Source: JANQMX01 sp965247175 (GTDB lineage Bacteria > Pseudomonadota > Alphaproteobacteria > Kiloniellales > DSM-21159). Taken from it: a stretch of DNA of 64,000 nt. The notes beneath the pieces were generated by a model. The model was not told the origin of the DNA. It did not search any database and worked only from the letters and a program-made list of their open reading frames with translations. Made by a program: the position numbers and the translations under genes. The stretch lies in the NCBI GenBank assembly GCA_965247175.1, contig OZ252006.1, positions 806,001 to 870,000 of the forward strand. Direction: 5' to 3'. The stretch's first letter is position 1, and every line of letters begins with the position of its first letter. Below are positions 34,608 to 43,208 of this stretch, piece by piece.

Positions 34608-35642
34608 ATGAACGTGAGCTACAAGGGCGCTCTCACCGCCGTAGCCCTGCTGGCCCTGACCGCTCCCGCCTTCGCGGAGGGCGAACTGCACATCTACAAT
34701 TGGGGCAACTACACCAATCCCGAGCTGATCGAGAAGTTCGAGAAGGAGTACGGTATCGACGTCACGATCACCGACTACGACTCGAACACCACCGCGCTGA
34801 CCAAGATCGAGGCCGGCGGGCACGGTTTCGACATCGTGGTGCCCTCGGCCAGTTATGTGCCGATCTACGTCGGGAAGGGGTTGCTTCTCGAAACGCGGCC
34901 GGACCAGATGGAGAACTTCAAGCACGTCGCCGAACGCTGGCGTGACGTGGATTGGGATCCGGGCCGCCGCTACACCGTGCCTTGGCAGTGGGGCACCACC
35001 GGCGTTGCGGTCAACACCTCGGCCTATCAGGGCGACGTCAACACCTCGGCCATCTTCATGGATCCGCCGCCCGAGCTGCACGGCAAGGTGAACGTGGTGC
35101 CGGAGATGTCCGACGTCATGTCGCTGGCCATCATGTACGTCGGCGGCGAGCCTTGCACCGACGACAAGGAGCTGTTGCGGAAGGTGCGCGACACGCTGCT
35201 GGAGGCCAAGACCAAGTGGATGTCGATGGACTACGGCATGACCGAGAAGCTGTCGAACTCCGATGTCATGGCCTCGGTCAACTGGAATGGTTCGACCTTC
35301 CGCGCACGGCTGAACAACCCGAACGTGGTGTACGGCTATCCGAAGGAAGGCTATCCGCTCTGGATGGACAGCGTCGCGGTTCTGTCCGAAGCCAAGAACG
35401 TGGAGAACGCCAAGCTGTTCCAGAACTTCATCATGGAGCCGGAGAACGCGGCGCTGATCTCGGCCTTCGCCCGCTATGCCAACGGCATCGAAGGCTCCGA
35501 GCAGTACATGCCGGCGGACATGACGGACGCGCCTGAGATCGCCATTCCGGCTGAGCTGGTGGCGGTCGGTCAGTTCGTCCCGACCTGCCCGCAGTCGGCC
35601 CAGAAGCTCTACACGGCCATCTGGACCGAGCTTCAGAAGTAG
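34608..35642 (+). CDS. potD: Polyamine ABC transporter periplasmic binding protein (PotD/PotF-like)
   Basis: 344 residues with a signal peptide (GALTAVALLALTAPAFAEG). The mature start ELHIYNWGNYTNPELIEKFE is the family hallmark. Acidic and aromatic pocket residues characteristic of PotD/PotF can be seen (DYDSNTTALTKIEAGGHGFD, VPWQWGTTGVA, SVNWNGSTF). It would capture putrescine, spermidine or a derivative in the periplasm for the PotABC importer. A GGGAG ribosome-binding site precedes it. A perfect 10-bp hairpin immediately after the stop separates it from the convergent deacetylase gene. Confidence 0.93.
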   Translation: MNVSYKGALTAVALLALTAPAFAEGELHIYNWGNYTNPELIEKFEKEYGIDVTITDYDSNTTALTKIEAGGHGFDIVVPSASYVPIYVGKGLLLETRPDQMENFKHVAERWRDVDWDPGRRYTVPWQWGTTGVAVNTSAYQGDVNTSAIFMDPPPELHGKVNVVPEMSDVMSLAIMYVGGEPCTDDKELLRKVRDTLLEAKTKWMSMDYGMTEKLSNSDVMASVNWNGSTFRARLNNPNVVYGYPKEGYPLWMDSVAVLSEAKNVENAKLFQNFIMEPENAALISAFARYANGIEGSEQYMPADMTDAPEIAIPAELVAVGQFVPTCPQSAQKLYTAIWTELQK

Positions 35643-35651
35643 AGGTCTCGG

Positions 35652-35681
35652 GGTGCGCCGGGAGTTGCTTTCCGGCGCACC
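35652..35681. terminator. Hairpin between potD and the acetylpolyamine amidohydrolase gene
   Basis: Perfect 10-bp arms GGTGCGCCGG (35652-35661) and CCGGCGCACC (35672-35681) with a 10-base loop. It starts 10 bases after the potD stop and ends at the stop of the convergent gene. There is no long T-run on either strand, so it may act as a weak or bidirectional terminator or as a 3' stabilising hairpin. Confidence 0.55.
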
Positions 35682-36713
35682 TCAAGCTTCAAGAAAACCC
35701 TGTAACACATTGACGGTATTGATGCCGACGGCTTCGATGGCGTAGCCGCCCTCGAACACGAAAAGCGTCGGCAGCTTCAGTTTCGCGATGCGGCCGCCAC
35801 AGGCGAGATAGTCCTCACTCTCCAGCTTGAAGAAGCTGATCGGATCGTCCTTGAAGGTGTCGACTCCCAGCGAAACGACCAGCGCATCGGGGCCGAAGCG
35901 CTTGATCTTGCGGCAGGCTTGCTCCAGCGCCTTACCCCAGGCTTCGTAGTCGGCGCCGGGCGGCAGAGGATAGTTGGCGTTGCAGCCTTCGCCGTCACCC
36001 GCACCGGTTTCATCCTTGTAGCCCAGGAAGTAGGGGAAGGCGTCCTCCGGCCGGCCGTGCAGCGAGCAGAACAGCACGTCACCGCGGTCATAGAAGATGT
36101 CTTGGGTGCCGTTGCCGTGGTGGAAATCGATGTCGAGCACGGCGACCCGTTCGGCGCCTTGATCGAGGAAGCCCTGGGCGGCGATGGCGGCATTGTTGAG
36201 GAAGCAATAGCCGCCATACATGTCTTTTGCCGCGTGATGCCCGGGCGGGCGGCAGAGGGCGAATGCGGCGCGCTCGCCCTTCGCGACCAGTCCCTGCGCG
36301 GTCTGCGCCACGGCGCAGGAGGCTTTGGCGGCGGCCCAGGTCCCGCCCGTGATCGCCGTTTCCGCGGCGAAGGTGTAGTAGCCGGCCTTGCCGTCGATAT
36401 CGCGCGGCGGGCGGGTTTGCTGCATACGCCGGGCGGGAAAGCTGATGCCGATGATCTCGCCGCCGAAGCCGGCTGCCTTCCACTCGTCCCAGGCGGTCTC
36501 CAGGAACTTGAGAAAGCCGGCGTCGTGCAGACGGCGCACGCTCTTCATCTCCACGCGCTTTGGCGGCTGAATGTCGTTTAGCCCCACCTCCTTGAGCTGC
36601 CGTAGCACGTATTCGACCCGCGAAGGCCGCTCGAAGGGCGTCACCAGCTCTCCGCCATAGACCTCTCCCTGGGGAAAATGCAGGCGATGCTCTTCCGAAT
36701 AGATGACCTTCAT
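35682..36713 (-). CDS. aphA: Acetylpolyamine amidohydrolase (histone deacetylase family)
   Basis: 343 residues from ATG 36713, the length of acetylpolyamine amidohydrolases. The catalytic set is complete: His159-His160 in RPPGHHAAKD, zinc ligands Asp196 and His198 in LDIDFHHGNG, Asp285 in SLGVDTFKDD, and Tyr324 in FEGGYA. The N-terminal KVIYSEEHRLHFPQGE is typical of the polyamine-specific branch rather than histone deacetylases. It removes acetyl groups from acetylated putrescine, cadaverine or spermidine in the cytoplasm. Convergent position with the polyamine ABC operon suggests import followed by deacetylation. Confidence 0.92.
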   Translation of the reverse strand: MKVIYSEEHRLHFPQGEVYGGELVTPFERPSRVEYVLRQLKEVGLNDIQPPKRVEMKSVRRLHDAGFLKFLETAWDEWKAAGFGGEIIGISFPARRMQQTRPPRDIDGKAGYYTFAAETAITGGTWAAAKASCAVAQTAQGLVAKGERAAFALCRPPGHHAAKDMYGGYCFLNNAAIAAQGFLDQGAERVAVLDIDFHHGNGTQDIFYDRGDVLFCSLHGRPEDAFPYFLGYKDETGAGDGEGCNANYPLPPGADYEAWGKALEQACRKIKRFGPDALVVSLGVDTFKDDPISFFKLESEDYLACGGRIAKLKLPTLFVFEGGYAIEAVGINTVNVLQGFLEA

Positions 36714-36905
36714 TGTCGTCCTTTCCTGTCGCCCCGAAGATGTAGCTTGACCTGCCGTTGGCTGCCAACGAATTGCGAGTGAATCGCAGTGATAGTCGCT
36801 TCCAATCAAAGCCGATAGAGCGTTCGAATGGCAGGTCGACGGTTGGAGGGCCACCTCAAAGTCCAAGGGGCGCAGTTGGTCGCCATGAACGGGAGGTTCG
36901 CAACC

Positions 36906-37190
36906 ATGGGTATTCGCGCACGTTTTGAAGCCCTTGAGCTAACGCACTCTAGCTTGGAAGAGAAGATCGAGAGCGAGATGGCACGTCCGCGGCCGGACGA
37001 TGCGCTGCTCCGTCGGCTCAAACGTCGCAAGCTCGTGATCAAGGACGAGCTTGAGGCCATCCGGCTGCTGATGGCTGCGATCGGGGCCGAAGAGCGCAGC
37101 GAAGGTCGTGTCAGGCGCAACAGCCGCACGGCCCGGGAGCATGCCCTGGCCGCCACGCGGACGGCGCCGGCCGCAGCCCTGGCCTCCTAG
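36906..37190 (+). CDS. YdcH/DUF465-family small protein
   Basis: 94 residues from ATG 36906, preceded by GGGAGG nine bases upstream; starts at 36885 or 36828 are possible but lack a good site. The core RFEALELTHSSLEEKIESEM ... DALLRRLKRRKLVIKDELEAI matches the DUF465 helical hairpin, a coiled-coil with a K-x-x-K-L-x-x-KD motif. The C-terminal 30 residues are an Arg/Ala-rich extension. Function unknown; members are cytosolic and often dimeric. Confidence 0.8.
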   Translation: MGIRARFEALELTHSSLEEKIESEMARPRPDDALLRRLKRRKLVIKDELEAIRLLMAAIGAEERSEGRVRRNSRTAREHALAATRTAPAAALAS

Positions 37191-38107
37191 CTCGCGACGC
37201 GAACCTCGGGCGTGCGGGTCGAAAGCACCCGCCGCACGAGGTCGCCGAGAGCGAGAAACTCCTCTTCCCGCGCCGTTTCGCGGCGCCAGACCAGTCCGAT
37301 CGAGCGATAGGGTGCGCGCGTTCGGAACGTTCGCGCCACCACTTGGCTGTCGTGCAGCACCTCCGAGCGGACGTAGAGTGCCGGCAGCAGCGATATGCCC
37401 ATGCCCATGCCAATCATCTGACGCAGCGTATCGAGGCTGGTGCCCTCGTACTCCAAAGAGATCTTGCCGTCGTGCTCTTCGCAGATCTCCCGCACCTGTG
37501 CGTGGAGGCGGTGGCCTTGCTCCAAGGCCAGCACCGTTTCGCCGGCAAGATCGGCCCGTTCCACGTTGGACTGCTGGGCCAGGCGGTGATCCTGCGATGC
37601 GACGACCCAGAGGGGCTCGCGAAACAGCGGTACGCTGCGCAGCTCGGCGCCTTTGATCGGGAGAGGAAAGAAGAGCAGATCCAGCCTGGCTTCTTCGAGC
37701 TGCGCCAGGATGGTCTGAGGCACCCCCTCGCGAATGTAGAGGCGAAGCCGCGGATAGAGGCTGTGCAGGTCCGGAATCAAGTGGGGTAGGAGGTAGGGGC
37801 CGAGCGAGGGCGGCACGCCCAGGCGCACCGTACCACCCAGAAAGTCCTGCCCATGCTTGGCGAGATCGACGATCTCTTGCACTTCGTTCAGCACCTTCTT
37901 GGCGCGGGTTGCGATCTCCTTGCCGATCGGGGTCAAGGCGACGCGCGCCCGGCTGCGCTCGACGAGCTGGACTCCCAAGCGCTCCTCCAGTTCGCGCAGC
38001 TGGCTGCTCAAGGTCGGCTGGGTGACATGGACCTTCTCCGCAGCGCGGCGAAAGTGCAGCGTGTCGGCAATGGCAACGAGATAGCGGAGCTGCTGAAGCT
38101 TCGGCAT
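37187..38107 (-). CDS. OxyR-like LysR-family transcriptional regulator lacking the first redox cysteine
   Basis: 306 residues. N-terminal winged helix-turn-helix (LHFRRAAEKVHVTQPTLSSQ) and a LysR effector domain. The segment EQGHRLHAQVREICEEHD aligns with the OxyR redox loop, where E. coli has two cysteines: the second (C209 here) is present but the first is Arg200. OxyR-specific TSLDTLRQMIGMGMGISLLPALYV follows. So it belongs to the OxyR-like branch, but disulfide switching by the standard pair is not possible. It lies convergent with the YdcH-like gene and divergent from the carbonic anhydrase. Confidence 0.85.
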   Translation of the reverse strand: MPKLQQLRYLVAIADTLHFRRAAEKVHVTQPTLSSQLRELEERLGVQLVERSRARVALTPIGKEIATRAKKVLNEVQEIVDLAKHGQDFLGGTVRLGVPPSLGPYLLPHLIPDLHSLYPRLRLYIREGVPQTILAQLEEARLDLLFFPLPIKGAELRSVPLFREPLWVVASQDHRLAQQSNVERADLAGETVLALEQGHRLHAQVREICEEHDGKISLEYEGTSLDTLRQMIGMGMGISLLPALYVRSEVLHDSQVVARTFRTRAPYRSIGLVWRRETAREEEFLALGDLVRRVLSTRTPEVRVAS

Positions 38108-38257
38108 GGCCTTCCGTTCCTGAATGCGTCCGGCTATTAATCCTCGCCACTAGATAGGGAGCGGCGATGTCCGTTGCAGCCATTCTTGTCACACCCCGTG
38201 TTTGATGGCAGGCGAGGCGGGTGAGCGATGCAGCGGATTGAGCGGGGAGCAAGCCAT

Positions 38258-38809
38258 ATGAGCGGACTGATCAGGGCCCATCATGGGATGATGCCGAGAA
38301 TCCATCCCGAGGCCTGGATTGCCGAGACGGCGGTGATCATCGGCGACGTCGAGATCGGCGCCGGCTCATCGGTCTGGTATGGCTGCGTCTTGCGGGCTGA
38401 CGTCAATTGCATCCGCGTCGGCGAGAACACCAACATCCAGGACGGCACCATCGTCCACTGCAACCACGACCGCTCCGGTGGCGACTACCGTGAGACCGAT
38501 GGCGGCATGCCGACGTTCATCGGCGACAACATCACCATTGGGCACAAGGCGCTGCTGCACGCCTGCCGTCTGGAAAGCGGCTGCTTCATCGGCATGGGCG
38601 CCATTGTGATGGATGAAGCGGTGATCGAAGAGGGCGCCATGGTGGCCGCGGGCGCCTTGGTCACGCCCGGAAAGCGGGTCCCTGGCGGCGAGCTTTGGGC
38701 GGGCAGCCCGGCCAAGTTCCGGCGGCCTCTCAGCGCCGAGGAGAAAGCCTTTATGCCCTATTCGGCTGATGGGTATTCGCGTTTGGCCCGTAGCTATCAG
38801 GAAAGCTGA
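38258..38809 (+). CDS. Gamma-class carbonic anhydrase family protein
   Basis: 183 residues from ATG 38258, with GGGGAG upstream. Left-handed parallel beta-helix repeats are visible as hexapeptides (GAGSSVWYGCVLRADVNCI, VGENTNIQDGTIVHCNHD, GDNITIGHKALLHAC, GCFIGMGAIVMDEAVIEEGAMVAAGALVTPG). His residues of HCNHD and GHKALLHAC match the three zinc/iron ligands of the gamma-CA fold (Cam/CamH/YrdA). Many YrdA-type members lack activity because they miss the proton-shuttle glutamates, so enzymatic activity is uncertain. Starts 150 bases from the divergent LysR gene. Confidence 0.87.
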   Translation: MSGLIRAHHGMMPRIHPEAWIAETAVIIGDVEIGAGSSVWYGCVLRADVNCIRVGENTNIQDGTIVHCNHDRSGGDYRETDGGMPTFIGDNITIGHKALLHACRLESGCFIGMGAIVMDEAVIEEGAMVAAGALVTPGKRVPGGELWAGSPAKFRRPLSAEEKAFMPYSADGYSRLARSYQES

Positions 38810-38880
38810 AGCGCTTTGATGGTTATCCCGAGAAAACCGCGCAAAACACACGGATAGGTAGCGGGTGTAAGGGAATTGTA

Positions 38881-38919
38881 TACATTTTCTCGGCAACGTC
38901 GGGCCGACAAGAAAATGTA
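38881..38919. repeat. Inverted repeat with 10-bp perfect arms upstream of the PAS gene
   Basis: Arms TACATTTTCT (38881-38890) and AGAAAATGTA (38910-38919) separated by 19 bases, with a second nested CGGC/GCCG pair inside. The surrounding 196-base gap between the carbonic anhydrase and the PAS gene is AT-rich. It ends about 87 bases before the PAS start codon. It could be an operator, a transcript hairpin or a terminator for the carbonic anhydrase gene; there is no T-run on the plus strand after it. Confidence 0.75.
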
Positions 38920-39005
38920 ATAAAGTAGCGAAAAAGGCCAAGTTTGGTTGGCTGCACGCAGCACAGGTACCAAGCGACAGATAGCTTGGGGAGGGCAGAC
39001 CGCTG

Positions 39006-39632
39006 TTGATATCAGAGAGGATCCGCTGGCGTCGGCAGCCGGCAGAGACCTGCGACAGCCTGTCGGCGCTGGGCGTGCTCTTAGTCAGTGACACGGCGCG
39101 GCGGCTTGCCGAGGTCTACAGCAGACATCTTGAAGACTCCAACAGCGCCTTGCCGACCAAGGAAGGCTTTCCGTCCTGGATGCTGAAGGGTGATCTGGCC
39201 AACGTGATTCTCTACGATCTGATGGACCGCCAGGACCTAGTCTATCGCGTCGTCGGTGAGGCCATCAAAAAGCGCTTCGGATACAATCCTGACGGTCGCT
39301 CCTATCTTGAGTTCGTCCAACCGGAACGCCGGCAAAGCGCGCTTCAAGCCTTTTGCCTCTGTGCCGATACGCCCTGCGCGATGCACGTGCTGGTGCGCCA
39401 AGGCTTCGCCGACAATGGTTATGCCGATTGCGAAGTGCTCGGCGTCCCGCTGGCGGACAAGGAGGGCGACCGGGAGGGGCGCTTCCTGCTCTTCGTCAAC
39501 ACAATCCTGGAAAGCCGCAATGCGCCCGCCCGAGACCTGCGCGATCTTCAGGTGGCGGACATTCTCTCGCGCCGTTTCGTCGATGTTGGCTTTGGTTGCC
39601 CCAGCGAGTTCCATGACCTGGTACGGCGCTAG
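39006..39632 (+). CDS. PAS-domain protein (PAS_5-like)
   Basis: 208 residues from TTG 39006; the true start could be further in. Residues about 40-165 show a PAS core of the alphaproteobacterial PAS_5 type: LPTKEGFPSWMLKGDLANV (fixed-position opening), LVYRVVGEAIKKRFGYNPDGRSYLEF and FLLFVNTILES. No output domain is attached, so it could be a soluble sensor or partner protein. It is preceded by the inverted repeat at 38881-38919 and followed by a methyltransferase gene after 67 bases. Confidence 0.68.
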   Translation: MISERIRWRRQPAETCDSLSALGVLLVSDTARRLAEVYSRHLEDSNSALPTKEGFPSWMLKGDLANVILYDLMDRQDLVYRVVGEAIKKRFGYNPDGRSYLEFVQPERRQSALQAFCLCADTPCAMHVLVRQGFADNGYADCEVLGVPLADKEGDREGRFLLFVNTILESRNAPARDLRDLQVADILSRRFVDVGFGCPSEFHDLVRR

Positions 39633-39699
39633 CCCCGCCGCTTGACGGACACATTGCTTGGCTCCAATCCCTCGGTGGTGGACCAGCGGGGAGACGGCC

Positions 39700-40569
39700 A
39701 TGACAGCAGATGATCGGGCTGTGCTAGGCGACAACGCCGATCAGATCGACTTTTGGAATGGCGAAGCCGGCGACAAGTGGGTCCGCCACCAGGAATCGCA
39801 GGACCGTATGCTGGCGCCCTTCGGCGCACTCTCTCTTGCGGCCGCAGCGGTGGCCCCCGGCGAGCGCGTAATCGATGTGGGCTGCGGCTGCGGCGATACC
39901 AGCCTTGCTCTCGCACGGCAGGTCGGCTCTTCGGGCCAAGTGACCGGCGTCGACATATCGGTGCAGATGTTGGCGCAGGCGCGCCAGCGCGCAGCTGAGG
40001 AGCCGGACCTGCCGCTTAGCTTTCTCGAGGCGGATGCGGCAAACCATAGCTTCGCCGAGGGCGAGACAGATGTACTGCACTCCCGCTTCGGCGTGATGTT
40101 CTTCAATGACCCGCACGGGGCTTTTGCCAATCTGGCAAGCGCCTTAAGGCCGGGTGGGCGGCTGGCCTTCATTTGCTGGCGGCCCTTGGCGGAGAACGAG
40201 TGGGTCCGGGAGCCGCTGGCTGTGGCGGCGCGCCTGGCCGAGCTGCCGCCCATTCCACCACCCGGAACACCGGGTCCTTTTGCCTTCGGCGACCGCAACT
40301 ATCTGGCGTCGATTCTGGCTGCCGGGGGTTTCGACAACCACGAGATCGCGCCGCATGACCGGCCTGTGGTGCTCGGCAGCAGCCTTGAAGAGGGTCTCGT
40401 CAAGATCGTCGACAACTCGCCGGTATCGCGTGCGCTGGCCGATGCTGACGACGAGATGCGGGCGCGGGTTGCCGATGCCCTCGGGGCGGTCATGCAGGAC
40501 TACATGACGCCGGAGGGTCTCACCCTGGGAACCGCAACCTGGCTGGTCACGGCGCGAAAGCCAGGCTGA
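39700..40569 (+). CDS. Class I SAM-dependent methyltransferase
   Basis: 289 residues from ATG 39700, with GGGGAG upstream. Motif I is ERVIDVGCGCGDTSLALA, motif for the acidic strand is VTGVDISVQMLAQAR, and the later LRPGGRLAFICWRP is the usual motif III. A Met-less opening FWNGEAGDKWVRHQESQD is common to a UbiE/COQ5-like group. Acceptor unknown. Convergent with the EF-hand gene. Confidence 0.83.
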   Translation: MTADDRAVLGDNADQIDFWNGEAGDKWVRHQESQDRMLAPFGALSLAAAAVAPGERVIDVGCGCGDTSLALARQVGSSGQVTGVDISVQMLAQARQRAAEEPDLPLSFLEADAANHSFAEGETDVLHSRFGVMFFNDPHGAFANLASALRPGGRLAFICWRPLAENEWVREPLAVAARLAELPPIPPPGTPGPFAFGDRNYLASILAAGGFDNHEIAPHDRPVVLGSSLEEGLVKIVDNSPVSRALADADDEMRARVADALGAVMQDYMTPEGLTLGTATWLVTARKPG

Positions 40570-40573
40570 CTCT

Positions 40574-41107
40574 TCAGGAGCCGCCGCGCAGTCGGTCGAG
40601 CAAAGCGCCGTATTGCCCCAGCCTCCCACGGAGCGACTCCCAGTTCACTGCGTTCTCGTCCGACAGCACGATCGGTAGGGGCCGTTCGTCGAGCGTAAGG
40701 TCCGCGGTGAGTTCCTCGATAGACACCAGGCCGTCGCCGTCCTCGTCCCAGGCGCGCACGAAGTAGGCATGACCTGCATACTGGGTGGTCAGCAGCCCCA
40801 GTCCGATGGCGAGATTAGCCTGGGTCGGTAGGCGCTCGCGGGACTTTTCCCACCAGGCCCGCATATCGCGGTCCACCTCTGTCAGCTCGTCGGCGGACAG
40901 GCCCTGGTCGGCGTTGCGGTCGGCGAAGGCAAAGCCGTGCTCGACGCAGCGCATGGCTGGCAGGGCGAAGCAGAGATTGGTCGCTTGGGTGATGTAGCCC
41001 GAGAAGCGGTCTGCCCGGTCGCTGCTTGCCGTTCCTTCAGCCATAGCTGGAACCGACACGAAGAGGCCGAGGGCGAGCAGGGCGGCTGCCAGGGGTCTAC
41101 GGACCAC
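40574..41107 (-). CDS. Exported EF-hand protein
   Basis: About 177 residues from GTG 41107, chosen because it gives a signal peptide (RRPLAAALLALGLFVSVPAMA) and no better ribosome-binding site is seen. Two EF-hand-like loops are present: ADRNADQGLSADEL, with partial ligands, and DEDGDGLVSIEEL, a complete calcium-binding loop. The first loop is likely weak. It is probably a periplasmic calcium-binding or regulatory protein. Immediately downstream on the strand is the convergent methyltransferase; upstream is the PHA synthase gene, 52 bases away. Confidence 0.75.
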   Translation of the reverse strand: MVRRPLAAALLALGLFVSVPAMAEGTASSDRADRFSGYITQATNLCFALPAMRCVEHGFAFADRNADQGLSADELTEVDRDMRAWWEKSRERLPTQANLAIGLGLLTTQYAGHAYFVRAWDEDGDGLVSIEELTADLTLDERPLPIVLSDENAVNWESLRGRLGQYGALLDRLRGGS

Positions 41108-41159
41108 AGATGGCCACGTGATAAGGCGGCGCGAGAACGAAAAAATCGTGAAGCTCCAC

Positions 41160-42995
41160 CTAGGCGTCGCTGCCGTCGCTCGCCTTGACCTTAACGTAGG
41201 CGCCGGGGGCGTCCTCGACGGGCTTGAGCTTCCCGTCTTCCGGCTTGCGGGCCGGGACCATCGGGCCGGAATACTCCGCCAGCCACTCACGCCAATGGGG
41301 CCACCAGGAGCCTTCATGTTCCTCCGCCTGTTCGAGCCATTCGTCGGCGCTGGGGGCGATCGTGCCGCTGGTCCAGTGCGAGTACTTGCCGGCTGCCGGG
41401 GGATTGACCACGCCGGCAATATGCCCGGAGGCGGCCAGACAGAACTCGATCGGCCCGGCCACCTGCTGGGTCAGCGCATAGGTCGATTTCCAGGGCGCAA
41501 TGTGGTCTTCCCGCGTCGAAAGCATGAAAATCGGCGTCTTGATCTTGCCGAGGTCCACCGGAACGTTGTTGAGGCTGATGCCGCCGGGCTCGATGAGCAG
41601 GTTCTCCTGATACATTTTCCGCAGGTAGAAGCTGTGCATCGTCGCCGGCATGCGGGTCGAGTCGGAGTTCCAGTAGAGCAAGTCGAAGGGGAAGGGGTCC
41701 TTACCCAAGAGGTAGTTGTTGACCACGAAGGACCAGATCAGGTCATTGGCGCGCAGCATGTTGAAGGTCTGCGCCATGGCCGCGCCATCGAGATAGCCTT
41801 TCTCGCTCATCTCTTCTTCGAGCCCACGGAGCTGCTCTTCGTCGATGAAGACCGAGAGCTCGCCGGCTTCCTCGAAGTCCGTCATGGCGGTGAAGAAGGT
41901 GGCGCTGGCGATGCGGCTGACCGCCGGGCCTTTGCGGTTGCGGGGTTTTGCCGCCAGATATGCCAAAGCGCTCGCCAGCAGCGTCCCGCCCAGGCAGTAG
42001 CCGATCACATTGACGGTCTTCTCGCCGATCGTTTTTTCGATCGCCTCGATCGCCGCGAAAGGCCCTTCCATCATGTAGTCCTCGAAGGACTTGTGCGCGA
42101 GCTCGCCGTCGGGATTGACCCAGGAGATGACGAAGACCGTGAAGCCTTGGTCGACGCACCACTTGATGAAGGAGTTCTTCTCCCTGAGATCGAGGATGTA
42201 GAACTTGTTGATCCAGGGCGGAATGATCAGCAGCGGGCGCTTGTGGACCTGCTCGGTCGTCGGCGAGTACTGGATGAGCTGCATCAGATCGTTCTGGAAG
42301 ACGACCTTGCCCGGCGTCACGGCGATATTTTCGCCGACGGAGAAGGCCTCGTAGTCCGTCATCTTGATGGCGAGCTTGCCTTTGCCGCGCTCCAGGTCGT
42401 CGAGCATGTTCTCGAGGCCGCTGACCAGGTTCTCGCCGCCGCTTTCCAAGGTTGCCCGCAGCACTTGAGGATTGGTCATCAGGAAGTTGGACGGTGCCAT
42501 GGCATCGACGAACTGGCGGGTATAGAAGTCGACCTTCTGGGCGGTCTTGTCGTCGAGGCCCTCGACCTCTTCGACCGTGGCCTGAATCCAGCGCGCAGAC
42601 AGCAGGTAGGACTGCTTGATGAAGTCGAAGAGCGCGTTCTCGTCCCAGGCCTCATCCTTGAAGCGGCGGTCGCCGCGTTCCGGCGTGATCAGCGGGTCGC
42701 TCAGGTCAGCGCCCAGCATCCGCTGGGTCGTGGTCTGCCAGAGGCGCATGTAGTCCTGCCAGAGGTTCATCTGGGCTTGGACCAGCTTTGCCGGATTGGC
42801 CATCATCTTGGCCGTCATTTCCATGAAAGCCGCGCCGATATTGAGCGGATCCATGCTTTGCGGCCCGCCGTTGCTGGCCTGGCGCTCGAGAAACTCGGTC
42901 ACCAGCTGCCGGCTGCGTTCGGCAATTGCGGCCATCTTCTGCGACATGGCCAGAGGGTCCGGCAACTGCACCTCATTTTCCGGCTTTTCGCTCAT
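41160..42995 (-). CDS. phaC: Class I polyhydroxyalkanoate synthase
   Basis: 611 residues from ATG 42995. The PhaC N-terminal domain (PANLVQAQMN-type PAKLVQAQMNLWQDYM) is followed by the alpha/beta-hydrolase core with the lipase-like box GYCLGG, in which Cys334 is the nucleophile. The catalytic Asp (STREDHIAPW) and His (AASGHIAGVVNPP) are also present. Polymerises 3-hydroxyacyl-CoA to storage polyester at granule surfaces. Length matches class I enzymes, which act alone. No phaA, phaB or phasin gene lies beside it. Confidence 0.95.
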   Translation of the reverse strand: MSEKPENEVQLPDPLAMSQKMAAIAERSRQLVTEFLERQASNGGPQSMDPLNIGAAFMEMTAKMMANPAKLVQAQMNLWQDYMRLWQTTTQRMLGADLSDPLITPERGDRRFKDEAWDENALFDFIKQSYLLSARWIQATVEEVEGLDDKTAQKVDFYTRQFVDAMAPSNFLMTNPQVLRATLESGGENLVSGLENMLDDLERGKGKLAIKMTDYEAFSVGENIAVTPGKVVFQNDLMQLIQYSPTTEQVHKRPLLIIPPWINKFYILDLREKNSFIKWCVDQGFTVFVISWVNPDGELAHKSFEDYMMEGPFAAIEAIEKTIGEKTVNVIGYCLGGTLLASALAYLAAKPRNRKGPAVSRIASATFFTAMTDFEEAGELSVFIDEEQLRGLEEEMSEKGYLDGAAMAQTFNMLRANDLIWSFVVNNYLLGKDPFPFDLLYWNSDSTRMPATMHSFYLRKMYQENLLIEPGGISLNNVPVDLGKIKTPIFMLSTREDHIAPWKSTYALTQQVAGPIEFCLAASGHIAGVVNPPAAGKYSHWTSGTIAPSADEWLEQAEEHEGSWWPHWREWLAEYSGPMVPARKPEDGKLKPVEDAPGAYVKVKASDGSDA

Positions 42996-43208
42996 CACGG
43001 CTTTTTCCAACAATCCTCGGAATATCAGGGCCCAGCGCGTCTTTCGCGACAAGCGGGGGCTCTCGTCGACCGAAGGTGTGTTACCTTGCCCGATGGAGCG
43101 ACGCAAGGTAACTAGAAGCCCTGCGCAGCGCGACTCCGGCGGCGATGAACAACGTCTCCGCCCTTGGCGCCTGCGGCAGAAGCGCCGAACGGCTGAAGCT
43201 GGAGTGCC

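Noticed and set aside
41118..43115. Long plus-strand frame of 665 codons opposite phaC
   Set aside because: Mirror of the PHA synthase gene, whose catalytic motifs are clear on the other strand.
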